Below are positions 36,449-45,989 of a stretch of DNA of 64,000 nt, one piece after another. The notes below the pieces were generated by a model that was not told where the DNA came from, did not search any database, and was given only the letters and a program-made list of their open reading frames with translations. The stretch covers positions 186,001-250,000 of the forward strand of contig JBCCWS010000003.1 of assembly GCA_039193195.1 (NCBI GenBank). Reading direction: 5' to 3'. Each line of letters begins with the position of its first letter. Position 1 is the stretch's first letter. This stretch comes from Pseudomonadota bacterium (GTDB taxonomy: Bacteria > Pseudomonadota > Gammaproteobacteria > Steroidobacterales > JBCBZW01). Both the position numbers and the translations under genes were made by a program.

Positions 36449-38479
36449 ATGCGCTTCCAAATGACAGCTAGACGGGCTGCCCCTGGCCTAGCCATATTAT
36501 TCGCATGTTTGACCACAGCAGCCGCCCTGGCGGCGCCAGAAGACCCGCCGATCGATCCGAACGATGCGCGCATCCTCTGGCGCTGGGTCGGCATCAGCAC
36601 GAACCCTGAACAACCGTGTCCCGCGGCGTTCGGATGGGAAGAAGAACGTCTATTCGAGGATCCGGAACTGCCCGTGCCACCCCCAGGACTCGCCCGCTAC
36701 TGCGTGTACGAGCTACCTGACGACACGCCCTTCAGCAACACGCTGCGCAACAACTTACAGGCGCTGCTTGGCAACGGCTCGCTCAGCGCCGTCGAACCCG
36801 ACCAGATGGCGCTATCGGCGGAAGCTGAGGGCCAACTCCCGCCACGCCTATTCCGCCAGCTGAGTGAGCACTTCTTGCGCGAAGTCGGTCAACCGATCGA
36901 TCCCCTGAGCTTCCCAGCCGACGGCGACTCGGTACGCCTGACCCTGCTCGACACCCAGCCCTCGGGCGCCAACCCCGAGCTGTTCACCCAATACACCTCA
37001 GCCCACGGCTATACGCTCGCCACGCTGATCGAGCGCATGATCTGCAACGGCGCGGCAGGCGACTGCGCAGCGGACGTGCGTACGCGCCTGACCTTGGGCA
37101 ACGTGTGCTTCGATCAGCGCAGCAAGGATAGCGCCTGCCGCAACGGGCTCAACGGCGGCTGGTTCGGCGCCCAGACCGACCTCGCGCGCGCCATTCGTAA
37201 CGAAGTGGCGGAGTGGACGAACGATACGACCCCGCGGGGGATGGGCGAACAGCAACACCTCATCCTCAATCTCTCCCTTGGCTGGAACCGGCGCTTTGGC
37301 GGCAACCAGGGCTTCAACGCGATGCCCCTTGCCGTGGCCGCCGTCTACTCCGCCCTGCAGGATGCGAGCTGCCGCGGAGCGCTCGTCTTGGCCGCGGCCG
37401 GCAATCAGCACGGCGGCCCTAACGAGCCCGGTGGCCCCATGTACCCAGCAGCGTGGGAGCAAAGGGCCGCACCGAACTTCCTCCAATGCCGTTTACAGCT
37501 GATCGAGCAGGGCGGCTACACACCGCCTTGGGCCTTCCCTTCACAACTCACCTCGCAGAACGACCGCCCCCTAGTGGTGGCCATCGGCGGCGTACGGGTC
37601 GACAACTCGATCATCTTCAATGGGCGACCGAACGGCGGAGAGCCGACCTTAGTGGCTTTCGCCGATCACGCCGCGACGGAGTCGCTGGCGATCCCCAACA
37701 CGCCGACCATCACCCTCACGGGCACCTCCGTGGCGAGTGCCGTCGTGTCCGCCGCCGCCGCCGTCGCCTGGCGCTTCAAGAACGCGCTACCGACCAGGCA
37801 GCTGCTGGACCGCATCGCCCTCTCGGGCACGGACGTCGGGCGGGAAGCGGATTTCTGTCTCAACGGTCGGGGCGGCGGTGCCAACGCCTGCCCCAACCCT
37901 GTCCCCAACGTTCGGCGCGTCACCCTGTGCGCCACCATCGAGTGCGTGCGCGATGACAACTGCGCGGGGTCATACCCAAGCTGCCCCACGCCGATCCGTT
38001 TGGAACTCACGGGCGTGGACGACATCGCGCCCACCTCGGACTTTGCCACCATCACCGACACGCTCGTGGATCCGGGCTGCGACGGCATTGTTACCCACTA
38101 CGACCCGTTGCAAGGGATCCCCGCAAACCCGTGCCTTGCAAAGCAGTACCACGGGATCAACTCGGTGCCTTGGGTGGACCCGCAGCCGGGCGACCTGCCC
38201 TGCCCCAACTGCTTCGTGCAGTTCATGAGCCCCGGCACCTTCTACTACGAGATCGACCCCCAGCTCGCCGAGAGCTTCACGGACATCACCCTCCAGTGCG
38301 GTAACGATGCATTCGTGCTGCCCTTCCCAACGCTCGATTCCTTGGACTTCGGTGCCATGGCCAACGTGAAGTGCCCGGTGGCCGAGCCGGTGCAGCTGCT
38401 GATGCGCGACAGTGGCGGGCGCACGCACATCTCACCCGTGCTGTACATCGACCCTATTACGCCGCCGAACCCGCAGTAG
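36449..38479 (+). CDS. Exported subtilisin-like (S8) serine protease, atypical
   Basis: 676 residues with a signal peptide ending near residue 29. The subtilase core carries Asp168 in RLTLLDTQPSG, His186 in SAHGYTLATLI, Asn319 in LAAAGNQHGG and Ser427 in LTGTSVASAVVSAA. The Asp-His interval of 18 residues is far shorter than the 30-60 usual in the family. The His-to-Asn interval holds a Cys-rich insertion (ICNGAAGDCAADVRTRLTLG). The last 200 residues are Cys-containing (LCATIECVRDDNCAGSYPSC) and could be a C-terminal binding domain. It ends PPNPQ without a sorting motif. As the last gene of the sigma/anti-sigma/CHAT run it is the likely partner or target of the CHAT protein. Confidence 0.88.
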   Translation: MRFQMTARRAAPGLAILFACLTTAAALAAPEDPPIDPNDARILWRWVGISTNPEQPCPAAFGWEEERLFEDPELPVPPPGLARYCVYELPDDTPFSNTLRNNLQALLGNGSLSAVEPDQMALSAEAEGQLPPRLFRQLSEHFLREVGQPIDPLSFPADGDSVRLTLLDTQPSGANPELFTQYTSAHGYTLATLIERMICNGAAGDCAADVRTRLTLGNVCFDQRSKDSACRNGLNGGWFGAQTDLARAIRNEVAEWTNDTTPRGMGEQQHLILNLSLGWNRRFGGNQGFNAMPLAVAAVYSALQDASCRGALVLAAAGNQHGGPNEPGGPMYPAAWEQRAAPNFLQCRLQLIEQGGYTPPWAFPSQLTSQNDRPLVVAIGGVRVDNSIIFNGRPNGGEPTLVAFADHAATESLAIPNTPTITLTGTSVASAVVSAAAAVAWRFKNALPTRQLLDRIALSGTDVGREADFCLNGRGGGANACPNPVPNVRRVTLCATIECVRDDNCAGSYPSCPTPIRLELTGVDDIAPTSDFATITDTLVDPGCDGIVTHYDPLQGIPANPCLAKQYHGINSVPWVDPQPGDLPCPNCFVQFMSPGTFYYEIDPQLAESFTDITLQCGNDAFVLPFPTLDSLDFGAMANVKCPVAEPVQLLMRDSGGRTHISPVLYIDPITPPNPQ

Positions 38480-38799
38480 GCGGGGAAAAAAGGTCCGGCG
38501 CGGGGGGGAGCGCCAGACCGGAGAAAAAAACGCCTGGATGATCCGGGGTCCGCGCGCCCGCGAAGGTTGGCTGACCGGGGTGCCAATGAGAGCGCGCGGG
38601 GGACCATCCAGACGAACTGCGCAGGCGAAGTCCCGGTCACGCCTGCTTGATCCTTGAGGGAGGACGGACATCAAGCGCGATTCCGACTCCTTGTCCCTCT
38701 TGCCTAGTGGCCTTTCTATCGGGTTCTTCACACCCATCCTGATGAACGGTCGACTGGGAGAGACCCTACGGAGGCGTCGCAGGCGAAGGGGCATCCGCG
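38480..38799. other. 320-bp intergenic region between the S8 and M14 peptidase genes
   Basis: No gene supported. It holds the hairpin with an adjoining A-tract at 38486-38519 and, at about 38535-38613, an imperfect long inverted repeat (TGGATGATCC and GGACCATCCA with CGCGCGC blocks). The two neighbouring genes converge here, so the structures are probably 3'-end signals. Confidence 0.55.
38486..38519 (-). terminator. Terminator-like hairpin for the M14 gene
   Basis: GGTCCGGCGC and GCGCCAGACC pair at 9 of 10 positions around a G-rich loop. The six A bases to the left become TTTTTT after the stem on the minus strand, so this would stop leftward transcription from the M14 peptidase gene, though nearly 300 bp past its stop. 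Confidence 0.6.
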
Positions 38800-41379
38800 T
38801 TATGACATATCCGTGGCCTGCTCGCGTCGGCAGCGCTGCTCGGCCTGGTCGACGATCGCCCGGTCGAACTCGATGGCCGAGTTAAAAAACAACCCGTTGC
38901 TGTACATGCGCTGCGAGCCGCGGAAGTAAGCGCGAAAGTTGGGAACATCCGCAAACAGGATAAGGCGACCACGTCCCACAGGCTCGGCGATCACCGCCAC
39001 ACTCCCGCCCAAACGCTTGGCGTTCTCGGGGGAGACGAACCCCGAGAGCACTGGTGCCTCCTCGTCGTACACGGCTACGTTCGCGAAACGATCCGCGACG
39101 CGACGAAAGCGCAGCTCTCCCTTGTGGAACATCGGTAACCGCTCGTCCGGCAGGCCAAAGGCCAGGGGGTGGGTCAGGTCGACTCGACTGGCCAAGATCG
39201 CCCCGGCGATACGCTCGCGCTGAAGCACTTCGGCGCGGTCCCCGTAGCTTGCTGGCAACCCTGACGGCGGCAACTCGCTCACTCTGAGGCGGGTGACGGG
39301 CTGCTCCGCCCACCACTTCGCCGCTCGACGCTGAGCGATCACCGTGCCGCCTCCGCACGCGTAGTCGCGCAAGCGCTCGCCAACCTGTGCATCAAGATCT
39401 TCGTAGTCGCCGTCTGCCATCAGCACGTGCGAGTACGCACGTAGCGATAAGCGCTCGAGTTGGTCGAGCTCGACGAGCGTGGTCGGCAGCCCTAGGCGCT
39501 TATCGGTGAGGTGCCAAATCTCCCCTACCTCGTAGGCGGACGTGCCTGGCCCCGCTAGCAGCAGCAACTTGGCCTTGCCGATGGCGGCGGTGCTGCGCCC
39601 CCCGAGGTCCGGGCCCACAGGGGTCAGGCCCGTGCTCAGGGCGTACACGTGGGCGCGCTCTTCATCGATGACCTGGGCGACGAGTTCATCGAGTGTCTTC
39701 CTCGACTTGCTTTGCGTCCCGATTAGCGCCACTACGGCGCCGCGCTCGAAGGCGATCATCTGACCGTCGACCTCAGCGCCAAATGGCTCGGTCATCACCC
39801 GCAGACGCAAGCCCTCGCGCAACCAGGTGGCGGCCGCTGGCGGGCTCTCGCTGCGCTGCCAATCGAGCACGTAGGCGACGGCCGTTGCCGAATCGCCGTG
39901 CAACGCCCCAGGAGCGAGGGGGCTCGTGCGAAGCACTCGCTCACCGCGGGCCGGTAGCGCGCTCACCCGCGTGACGTCGATATCGTAGGCGAGGTCCGCG
40001 TTCCACGCAGAGACGTCGTAGAAGGTGGGGTCCGCGAACTCGGTGACCGGTTCGAACAAGGTCTGGACGAGGCGAAATCGAATCTGCTCCGCAGGTACCA
40101 AGAAGGCGTGCTGCGGTGCCTGCGCCTGACGGAACACCTCGATGTCATGACCAGCGAGCAAGCGTGCGAGGGAGTAGCCTCGGTGCGGGTCACCCGGCGT
40201 CGAGAACACCCAACCACCGCCCGTCGCTTTGCCAGCGGCGAGCGCATCGCGCCGCGTGCTGCGTTGATGGATGGCCAAGGCTTGGCGGTTGGCTTGGGCA
40301 CCTGCCAGCAGGGAGCGTGACGTGGCGAACTGGTTTCGAATCGCCTGCTTCAGGGTAACCGTCCCGTTCGGCGAGCGCTGCGCTAGGCCTCGGGCGCTCG
40401 CTTGCTCAAACAGGACGCCGACACTTCCCTGCAGGTCTGGGTAGGTCGATCCCTTGCCGTAGTAGAAGTCGTCGAAAGCCTCCCGCGTGAAATAGGGTTG
40501 GGCGAAGGCATCGAGCGCCCTGGCGTGAAACCGTGCGATCTGCGCCGTGAGTTCAACGGTGCGAGCAGAGGTGAGCGGGTTGTTCCGCGAGGGCACACCC
40601 GGCTGAAAGAAGTAGGTGGCCGATGTCCCCATCTCGTGGTAGTCGCCAACCACGTGCGGCAACCAGCGCTGGTACCACTCGACGCGCGACCGGGACTCCG
40701 GGTGCTGAAGCAGGAGCCAATCACGATTCAGGTCGAACCAGTAGTGGTTAGTTCTTCCATTAGGCCACGCTTCGCGATGCTCGCGATGATTCGGATCGCT
40801 AGCCTCGATTCGGTTGCGATGAGCATTAACCCAGCTGGTGAACCGCTGCATGCCATCAGGGTTGGCCGACGGCTCGATGATCACCACCGTATTTCCAAGA
40901 TTTACTTCTAGCGCGTCGAGCGGCGCGGCGGCCAGATGGTATACCGTGTAGGTGGACGCGTGCGCACCGCTGGTCTCATTGCCGTGCACGGAGTAGACGA
41001 ACCAGGCCACGAGGGGGCCTGGCGTCTCGGCCAGGCCGTCAGCGTAGGCCACGTGGGCACTGCGTAAGTCCTCCAGGCGAGCTAAGTTCTCGGGCGTGGA
41101 AATGATCGCCAACACGTGACGGCGCATCTCGTGCGTGCTGCCGATCTCGACCAATTGCACGCGCTCGCTAGCGCCCGCGACGGCCTCGAAGTAACGAAGC
41201 AATTCGTCGTGGCTGAGGTGTCGCTCACCCACCTCGAAACCAAAGACCTGTTCACCGGTGGGCACAGTCGTATCGTAGGTTACCGCTTCCGGCAGGGGGT
41301 TGGCGCAGGCGAAGGACGCCGCGCACGCCAGCGCAACAAAGGCCGAGCACGTGCTCGAGGGGGAAGTTCGGGGTGTCAC
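38800..41379 (-). CDS. Exported M14-family zinc carboxypeptidase
   Basis: 859 residues from a GTG at 41379, with GAGGAG six bases upstream; the frame continues to 41421 without features. A signal peptide (SAFVALACAASFACA) is followed by the M14 catalytic domain at about 30-390. HGNETSG gives the zinc ligands His132 and Glu135. EPSANPDGM and NHYWFDLNRDW form the substrate pocket. GDYHEMGTSATYFF holds a further His, and GVLFEQAS the catalytic Glu. The C-terminal 450 residues are not catalytic, and one part resembles a glutamine-amidotransferase-like or Rossmann domain (IGKAKLLLLAGPGTSAYEVG). Such long M14 proteins are secreted peptidases. It converges with the S8 protease gene; the pair makes a peptidase-rich corner. 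Confidence 0.9.
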   Translation of the reverse strand: MTPRTSPSSTCSAFVALACAASFACANPLPEAVTYDTTVPTGEQVFGFEVGERHLSHDELLRYFEAVAGASERVQLVEIGSTHEMRRHVLAIISTPENLARLEDLRSAHVAYADGLAETPGPLVAWFVYSVHGNETSGAHASTYTVYHLAAAPLDALEVNLGNTVVIIEPSANPDGMQRFTSWVNAHRNRIEASDPNHREHREAWPNGRTNHYWFDLNRDWLLLQHPESRSRVEWYQRWLPHVVGDYHEMGTSATYFFQPGVPSRNNPLTSARTVELTAQIARFHARALDAFAQPYFTREAFDDFYYGKGSTYPDLQGSVGVLFEQASARGLAQRSPNGTVTLKQAIRNQFATSRSLLAGAQANRQALAIHQRSTRRDALAAGKATGGGWVFSTPGDPHRGYSLARLLAGHDIEVFRQAQAPQHAFLVPAEQIRFRLVQTLFEPVTEFADPTFYDVSAWNADLAYDIDVTRVSALPARGERVLRTSPLAPGALHGDSATAVAYVLDWQRSESPPAAATWLREGLRLRVMTEPFGAEVDGQMIAFERGAVVALIGTQSKSRKTLDELVAQVIDEERAHVYALSTGLTPVGPDLGGRSTAAIGKAKLLLLAGPGTSAYEVGEIWHLTDKRLGLPTTLVELDQLERLSLRAYSHVLMADGDYEDLDAQVGERLRDYACGGGTVIAQRRAAKWWAEQPVTRLRVSELPPSGLPASYGDRAEVLQRERIAGAILASRVDLTHPLAFGLPDERLPMFHKGELRFRRVADRFANVAVYDEEAPVLSGFVSPENAKRLGGSVAVIAEPVGRGRLILFADVPNFRAYFRGSQRMYSNGLFFNSAIEFDRAIVDQAEQRCRREQATDMS

Positions 41380-41751
41380 TGCGGGCTCCTCGCAATCGAG
41401 GCCCGTGCGCGGGCCCCGCAACCGCAGAGCCTAACGCGATCAGCGCAAGGTGGGTCGCCGAGGCGACCGATCAATGGGTACCGTCAGGGCGCGGATGCGC
41501 GGTGCGAGCAGGCGAAGGCCTCGAGAGCCTTGCTGCGCGTTTTGAGCAGCTTCAACACGTCGCGCCAGCTGACCATGGGATCCACGCTACCGCCCGGGCG
41601 GTCATGATGGCAGCTACCTGCATCGCCCCCGCTCCAAGAGTGTTGGCCAGCTTTGGCGCCGGATTAGGACGCTCCTTCGACAGGCTGGATGCGCCGCGTC
41701 GCAGGGCTCCTGAGCTCCACGCCGGGTGGCGACTGCGTCACGCCCTCGCGC
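41380..41751. other. 372-bp intergenic region upstream of the M14 gene
   Basis: No clear gene. One minus-strand micro-frame at 41484-41576 (30 residues, MVSWRDVLKLLKTRSKALEA and ten more) has an amphipathic, coding-like look but no detectable ribosome-binding site, so I do not call it. The stretch must hold the promoter of the M14 peptidase gene and the 3' end of the MFS gene. Confidence 0.5.
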
Positions 41752-43188
41752 CTAGCCCGTCATCGCCTCCAGCTCCCTGCCCCGCGTCTCGCGCACCAAC
41801 ACCACGACGAAGACGGCGGAAATCGTGGCGCACAGGCAGTAGAACCCGTAAGCGCCGACCAGGCCGATGGTCGCCAACATGATCGGAAAGGTCATCGTGA
41901 TCGCAAAGTTGGTGCCCCACTGCACGAATCCGCTCACGGCCAAGGCTGAGCCGCGTATCTGATTCGGGAACATCTCGCCAAGCATCACCCACATGACCGG
42001 CCCCCAGCTCATATTGAAGACGAACACGTAAGCGTTCGCCGAGACGAGCGCCAGCAGCCCCATGCGCTCGCTCAAGGCGAGCTGACCATCGCCGTCCACG
42101 GAAGCGGAGGCAAACGCGATGGCGACTCCAGCGAGGGTAACGGCCATGCCTATCGATCCTCCCAGCAGCAAGGGCTTGCGTCCGATGCGATCGATCGAGG
42201 CGATAGTCAGCAAGCACGCGATGATGCTGACCGCGCCGGAGACGATGTTGATGAGCAGGGCGTCACTCTCAGCGAACCCCACGGACTGCCACAGGACGGC
42301 ACCGTAGTAGAACACCACGTTGATACCGACCAGCTGCTGGAAGGCCGCCAAACCAATCCCGGCCCAAACCAGTGTACGCACGCGACGGGTCGCCGGATCG
42401 ATGAGATCCATTAAGGTGGGTGCGTGATGATCCTGGGCGAGGGAAGCTTCGATCTCCGTCACTTTCCGCGCAGCTTCCCCGGTACCGAATAAGCGTGCTA
42501 GCACACCGCGGGCGCGCTCCCGCTCGCCCCGGAGCATGAGATAACGCGGGCTCTCCGGAATGAGCAACAGGGCTAGCAGAAAGACTGCAGCTGGCAGGAT
42601 TTCAACCCAGTACATCCACTGCCACGCGCGAAAGCCCAGCCAGAACTCCGCGGTCGAGGAACCCGCGACCAGCGCCAGCGCGTAGTTACTTACGAAGGCC
42701 ACCGTGAGGCCGATGATGATCATGATCTGCTGCAAGCTGATCAAGCCGCCGCGGATGCGCGCTGGGGCTACCTCGGAAATATAGGCTGGGGCCAGCACGC
42801 TGGCAGCCCCGACCGCCAAGCCGCCGACGATGCGATAGAGCACGAACGCGAGGGACGACCCCGCCGCTCCAGACCCCCACGCACTGACCATGAAGCATGC
42901 GGCCGCCACCAGCAGGATGGCGCGACGCCCGAAACGATCGGCCAATCGACCCGCGCCAAAGGCGCCCGCGGCGCAGCCGAGCAGCATGGACGCCACGTTG
43001 AAACCGGTGCCGATACTGTTCGAGGCAAAGGCCTCGCGCAGGCCATCGACCGTGCCGTTGATGACGCCGCTATCGAACCCAAACAGAAAGCCGCCTATGG
43101 TGGCCACCAGGCAGATCAGGCCGACGTACCCAGGCTGGGCCTCCTCGCGCGCATCAGCGGCAGGGTTCGATGGATCGGTGACGGCCAT
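41752..43188 (-). CDS. MFS sugar porter (sugar/H+ symporter)
   Basis: 478 residues with twelve predicted transmembrane helices. Family marks: GGFLFGFDSGVINGTVDGL in helix 1, GRLADRFGRRAIL in loop 2-3, RIVGGLAVGAASVLAPAYIS in helix 4-5, ESPRYLMLRG after helix 6, FQQLVGINVVFYYG in helix 7 and DRIGRKPLLLGG in loop 8-9. These are the signatures of XylE/GalP/GLUT-type sugar porters that take up hexoses or pentoses with protons. The gene is divergent from the second MFS gene across 172 bp rich in TGCAA motifs, and is probably controlled by the same LacI regulator. The likely substrate is glucose released by the GH13/GH97 enzymes, which is an inference. Confidence 0.93.
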   Translation of the reverse strand: MAVTDPSNPAADAREEAQPGYVGLICLVATIGGFLFGFDSGVINGTVDGLREAFASNSIGTGFNVASMLLGCAAGAFGAGRLADRFGRRAILLVAAACFMVSAWGSGAAGSSLAFVLYRIVGGLAVGAASVLAPAYISEVAPARIRGGLISLQQIMIIIGLTVAFVSNYALALVAGSSTAEFWLGFRAWQWMYWVEILPAAVFLLALLLIPESPRYLMLRGERERARGVLARLFGTGEAARKVTEIEASLAQDHHAPTLMDLIDPATRRVRTLVWAGIGLAAFQQLVGINVVFYYGAVLWQSVGFAESDALLINIVSGAVSIIACLLTIASIDRIGRKPLLLGGSIGMAVTLAGVAIAFASASVDGDGQLALSERMGLLALVSANAYVFVFNMSWGPVMWVMLGEMFPNQIRGSALAVSGFVQWGTNFAITMTFPIMLATIGLVGAYGFYCLCATISAVFVVVLVRETRGRELEAMTG

Positions 43189-43360
43189 AGTGCTCCCCTC
43201 TCGGCGCGGTAGTCAGAGCCCTCTATGTCGCATGGTTTACATCTCAATGCAAACTGAGAATCCACTTACCGCGCTGCAAAATAAGGGAAACTCGACAAGA
43301 AGGAACTTCTGCGCCACCATTCATTGAAAATTCTTGCAAGACGCCGACGAGCATTCCACC
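43189..43360. promoter_or_regulatory. Divergent control region of the two sugar transporters with TGCAA motifs
   Basis: 172 bp between two MFS starts. It contains TCTCAATGCAAACTGAGA (43242-43259, arms TCTCA/TGAGA around TGCAAA), TGCAAA at 43275-43280, and GAAAATTCTTGCAAGAC at 43326-43342. The last has the palindromic core CTTGCAAG and its reverse complement resembles the site at 49604-49618. Five-base TGCAA is rare in such GC-rich DNA, so three copies here is suggestive. The regulator is probably the LacI protein at 44887. Confidence 0.5.
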
Positions 43361-44890
43361 ATGCGAAAACCCGCCCTCAGCTTTTGGCAGATTTGGAACA
43401 TCTCCTTCGGCTTCTTTGGCATTCAGATCGGGTTCGCGCTGCAAAACGCCAACGTCAGCAGGATCTTCCAGACCCTTGGCGCCTCGATCGAAACCTTGCC
43501 AATCCTGTGGCTGGCCGGGCCCCTCACGGGCCTACTGGTGCAACCGATCATCGGCCATTTCAGCGACCGCACGTGGACGCGCCTCGGACGCCGCCGACCC
43601 TACTTCCTCGCTGGCGCCATTCTCACCACGCTCGCCCTGCTCATCATGCCGCTCTCGCCGTACTTGTGGGTGGCCGCTGCGACCCTGTGGATCCTCGATG
43701 CTTCGCTCAACGTGGCCACGGAGCCCTTTCGCGCCTTCGTCGGTGACATGCTGCCGAGCGAGCAGCGCACGCGTGGCTTTGCGATGCAGGCGTGGTTCAT
43801 CGGCGTGGGAGCCACGCTGGCCTCGGCGGCACCCTGGCTCCTGACGAATCTCCTCGGCGTGAGCAGTGAAGCCCCGGAGGGGGTGGTTCCTGCCTCCGTT
43901 CGCCTGTCCTTCTTCATTGGTGCAGCGTTTCTATTTGCTTCGATCATGTGGACCGTGGTGAGTACCCGCGAGTACTCCCCCGAGGAATTGGCCAAGTTCC
44001 GCGAGCCGCCAAGTCAGTTTCGATCCGATGAGGATGTGTTCGATAAGCCGCCTCCCTGGACCTGGTTCATCAAGGCGGGCATCGCCTTTGCCGTGGCGGG
44101 CTCAGGGATCACGGCAGCTGTAGCAGCCCTCGAGGCCGATCGGCAGCTGCTGCTGATCGGTATTGCCATCGCCGCCACAGGCGTTGGTTTTCTGATCAAC
44201 GCTTGGCTGCGCCGCGAAGGTCGCGACGACAATTTCTTTAGCCACATTCTCAACGATCTCACCACGATGCCACGAGTCATGCGGCAACTCGCTCTGGTAC
44301 AGACCTTCACCTGGGGCGCCCTGATCACCATGTGGGTGTACACGACGCCGGCGATCACTGCTCACCACTTTGGCGCTGCCGAGGCCACCGCGCCGGGCTA
44401 CAACGAGGGCGCAGACCTGGTGGGGCTGCTATTCGCCACCTACAACGCCGTAGCAGCCCTGTACGCTTTGATGCTACCCGCGCTAGCTAACCGTATCGGT
44501 CAACGCGCTGCCCACGCGGTGAGCCTGTGCGCAGGCGGCGCGGGACTCATTTCCTACCTCCTGATCAGCGACCCCGCTTGGCTGTTTCTCTCCATGGTAG
44601 GAATCGGCATCGCCTGGTCATCGATCCTCACGATGCCCTACGCCATCCTCTCCGACGCTCTTCCCGCGCGTAAGATGGGAGTGTACATGGGCATCTTCAA
44701 CTTCTTTATCGTACTGCCGCAGATCGCCGTGGCGGGCCTGATGGGGCCGATCGTGCGCGATCTCCTCGACGGGCGTGCCGTGCTTGCGATCGTGACAGGT
44801 GGGGCTTCCCTGCTGATCGCCGCCGTCGCCACCCTGTTCGTGCGCGCAGCACCCTCGACCTCGGCACAAACCAACGTACAGACAGCATGA
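43361..44890 (+). CDS. MFS transporter, SLC45-like maltose/oligosaccharide type
   Basis: 509 residues from the ATG at 43361, about twelve transmembrane helices. [54 protein letters not shown] and [13 protein letters not shown] are the signatures of the SLC45/GPH-like transporters found in bacterial maltodextrin loci of marine Gammaproteobacteria and Bacteroidetes. It probably takes up maltose or maltodextrins made outside the cell by the amylase and GH97 enzyme encoded nearby. Its stop overlaps the start of the lacI-type gene (ATGA), so transporter and regulator are translationally coupled. A second MFS gene of another subfamily lies divergently upstream. Confidence 0.9.
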   Translation: MRKPALSFWQIWNISFGFFGIQIGFALQNANVSRIFQTLGASIETLPILWLAGPLTGLLVQPIIGHFSDRTWTRLGRRRPYFLAGAILTTLALLIMPLSPYLWVAAATLWILDASLNVATEPFRAFVGDMLPSEQRTRGFAMQAWFIGVGATLASAAPWLLTNLLGVSSEAPEGVVPASVRLSFFIGAAFLFASIMWTVVSTREYSPEELAKFREPPSQFRSDEDVFDKPPPWTWFIKAGIAFAVAGSGITAAVAALEADRQLLLIGIAIAATGVGFLINAWLRREGRDDNFFSHILNDLTTMPRVMRQLALVQTFTWGALITMWVYTTPAITAHHFGAAEATAPGYNEGADLVGLLFATYNAVAALYALMLPALANRIGQRAAHAVSLCAGGAGLISYLLISDPAWLFLSMVGIGIAWSSILTMPYAILSDALPARKMGVYMGIFNFFIVLPQIAVAGLMGPIVRDLLDGRAVLAIVTGGASLLIAAVATLFVRAAPSTSAQTNVQTA

Positions 44891-45966
44891 GCGGCAAGGC
44901 CTCCGACAAGAAATCGACCAGCCCCAACAAGGGCGGCAGCAATCCCTCGACACCTTCCGGCACTGTGACGCGACTGGAAGACCTCGCGCAGCTCGCCGGA
45001 GTCTCCATCGCCACCGTGTCGCGCGCACTAAATGACAGCCCCGCAGTTAACGAGAACACTAAGCGGCGAATTTGGACCCTCGCACGCAATCACAACTACC
45101 ACTTCCGCCCGCACATGCCGGCGGTGCCGAGCGGCGCCGTGGCCACCATCGCCGTGGTCATCCCCCCGCCGCAGGGCCGAGAAGTGGGTTTGTACGATCC
45201 CTTCTACCTAGAGCTTATCGGCGGCATTGGCGAGGCGGCGCGCGAATCGGGCTGCGACCTACTGCTCTCACAAGCCTCGCCACGCAACTACGATGAACTC
45301 GCCGCCCTGATGGCGAGCAACCGCGCGGATGGCATCATCTTCCTGGGCCAAAGCTCGATGCACGAGCATCTGAATCGCCTCGCCACCCACGAACACCGCT
45401 TCGTGGTCTGGGGCGCCGAGCTGGCCGGTCAGCGCTACGGCTCCGTCGGTAGCGACAACCTGCGCGGCGGCCGACGCGCAGCCGCGCACCTGCTGCGCCT
45501 CGGCCGCAGGCGCCTGGCCTTCTGCGGCGATGTGGAAGCCCCCGAGATCTCCCAGCGCTACCGGGGCTACCGGCAAGCCCTGGAGGAGGCAGACCTGCCC
45601 CTCGATCCAGCCTTGGTCTCGCCGACTCACTTCGAGATCGAATCGGCGCAAAGCGCCGTCGATCGCATGTTGGCGCGTGAGGTCGACTTCGACGCGATCG
45701 TCGCGGCTAGCGACCAGATCGCCGTGGGCGCGGCGCGGGCCATCCAGCGCGCGGGCCTGCGCGTGCCCGATGACGTCTCCGTGGTGGGCTACGACGATCT
45801 CTATCTAGCGCGCTTCGCCAGCCCCGCCCTCACCACCGTGCGCCAGGACACGCGCAAGGCCGGGCGCCTGCTCGTGTCCAAGCTGCGCGATGCCCCGGAC
45901 GCCGTCACCGTGCGCTCAGAGCGCCTGCCGACGGACTTGATCGTGCGCGAGAGCTGCGGCGCCTGA
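44887..45966 (+). CDS. LacI/GalR-family transcription regulator (MalR-like)
   Basis: 359 residues. After a 27-residue low-complexity Ser/Pro/Lys-rich leader, the LacI HTH reads RLEDLAQLAGVSIATVSRAL, with the hinge following NDSPAVNENTKRRIW. The periplasmic-binding-protein-like effector domain (about 95-355) includes ADGIIFLGQSS, VGSDNLRGGRRAAAHLLRL and VSVVGYDDLYLARFASPALT. The effector is presumably a maltose- or glucose-type sugar given its place between the maltodextrin transporter (4-bp overlap) and the GH13/GH97 genes. The likely targets are the TGCAA-rich regions at 43189-43360 and 49577-49893. The unusual leader before the HTH could be a longer start than real; a downstream GTG (VTRLEDL) is possible. 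Confidence 0.92.
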   Translation: MSGKASDKKSTSPNKGGSNPSTPSGTVTRLEDLAQLAGVSIATVSRALNDSPAVNENTKRRIWTLARNHNYHFRPHMPAVPSGAVATIAVVIPPPQGREVGLYDPFYLELIGGIGEAARESGCDLLLSQASPRNYDELAALMASNRADGIIFLGQSSMHEHLNRLATHEHRFVVWGAELAGQRYGSVGSDNLRGGRRAAAHLLRLGRRRLAFCGDVEAPEISQRYRGYRQALEEADLPLDPALVSPTHFEIESAQSAVDRMLAREVDFDAIVAASDQIAVGAARAIQRAGLRVPDDVSVVGYDDLYLARFASPALTTVRQDTRKAGRLLVSKLRDAPDAVTVRSERLPTDLIVRESCGA

Positions 45967-45989
45967 AGACCATGCGCCGCGCTCGCCGC

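Noticed and set aside
33568-38479. A type III-E CRISPR (Craspase) or gasdermin-type defence island around the CHAT gene
   Set aside because: No cas7-11, repeat array, gasdermin-like small protein or other defence gene is adjacent; the CHAT protein is exported and linked to a sigma factor instead.
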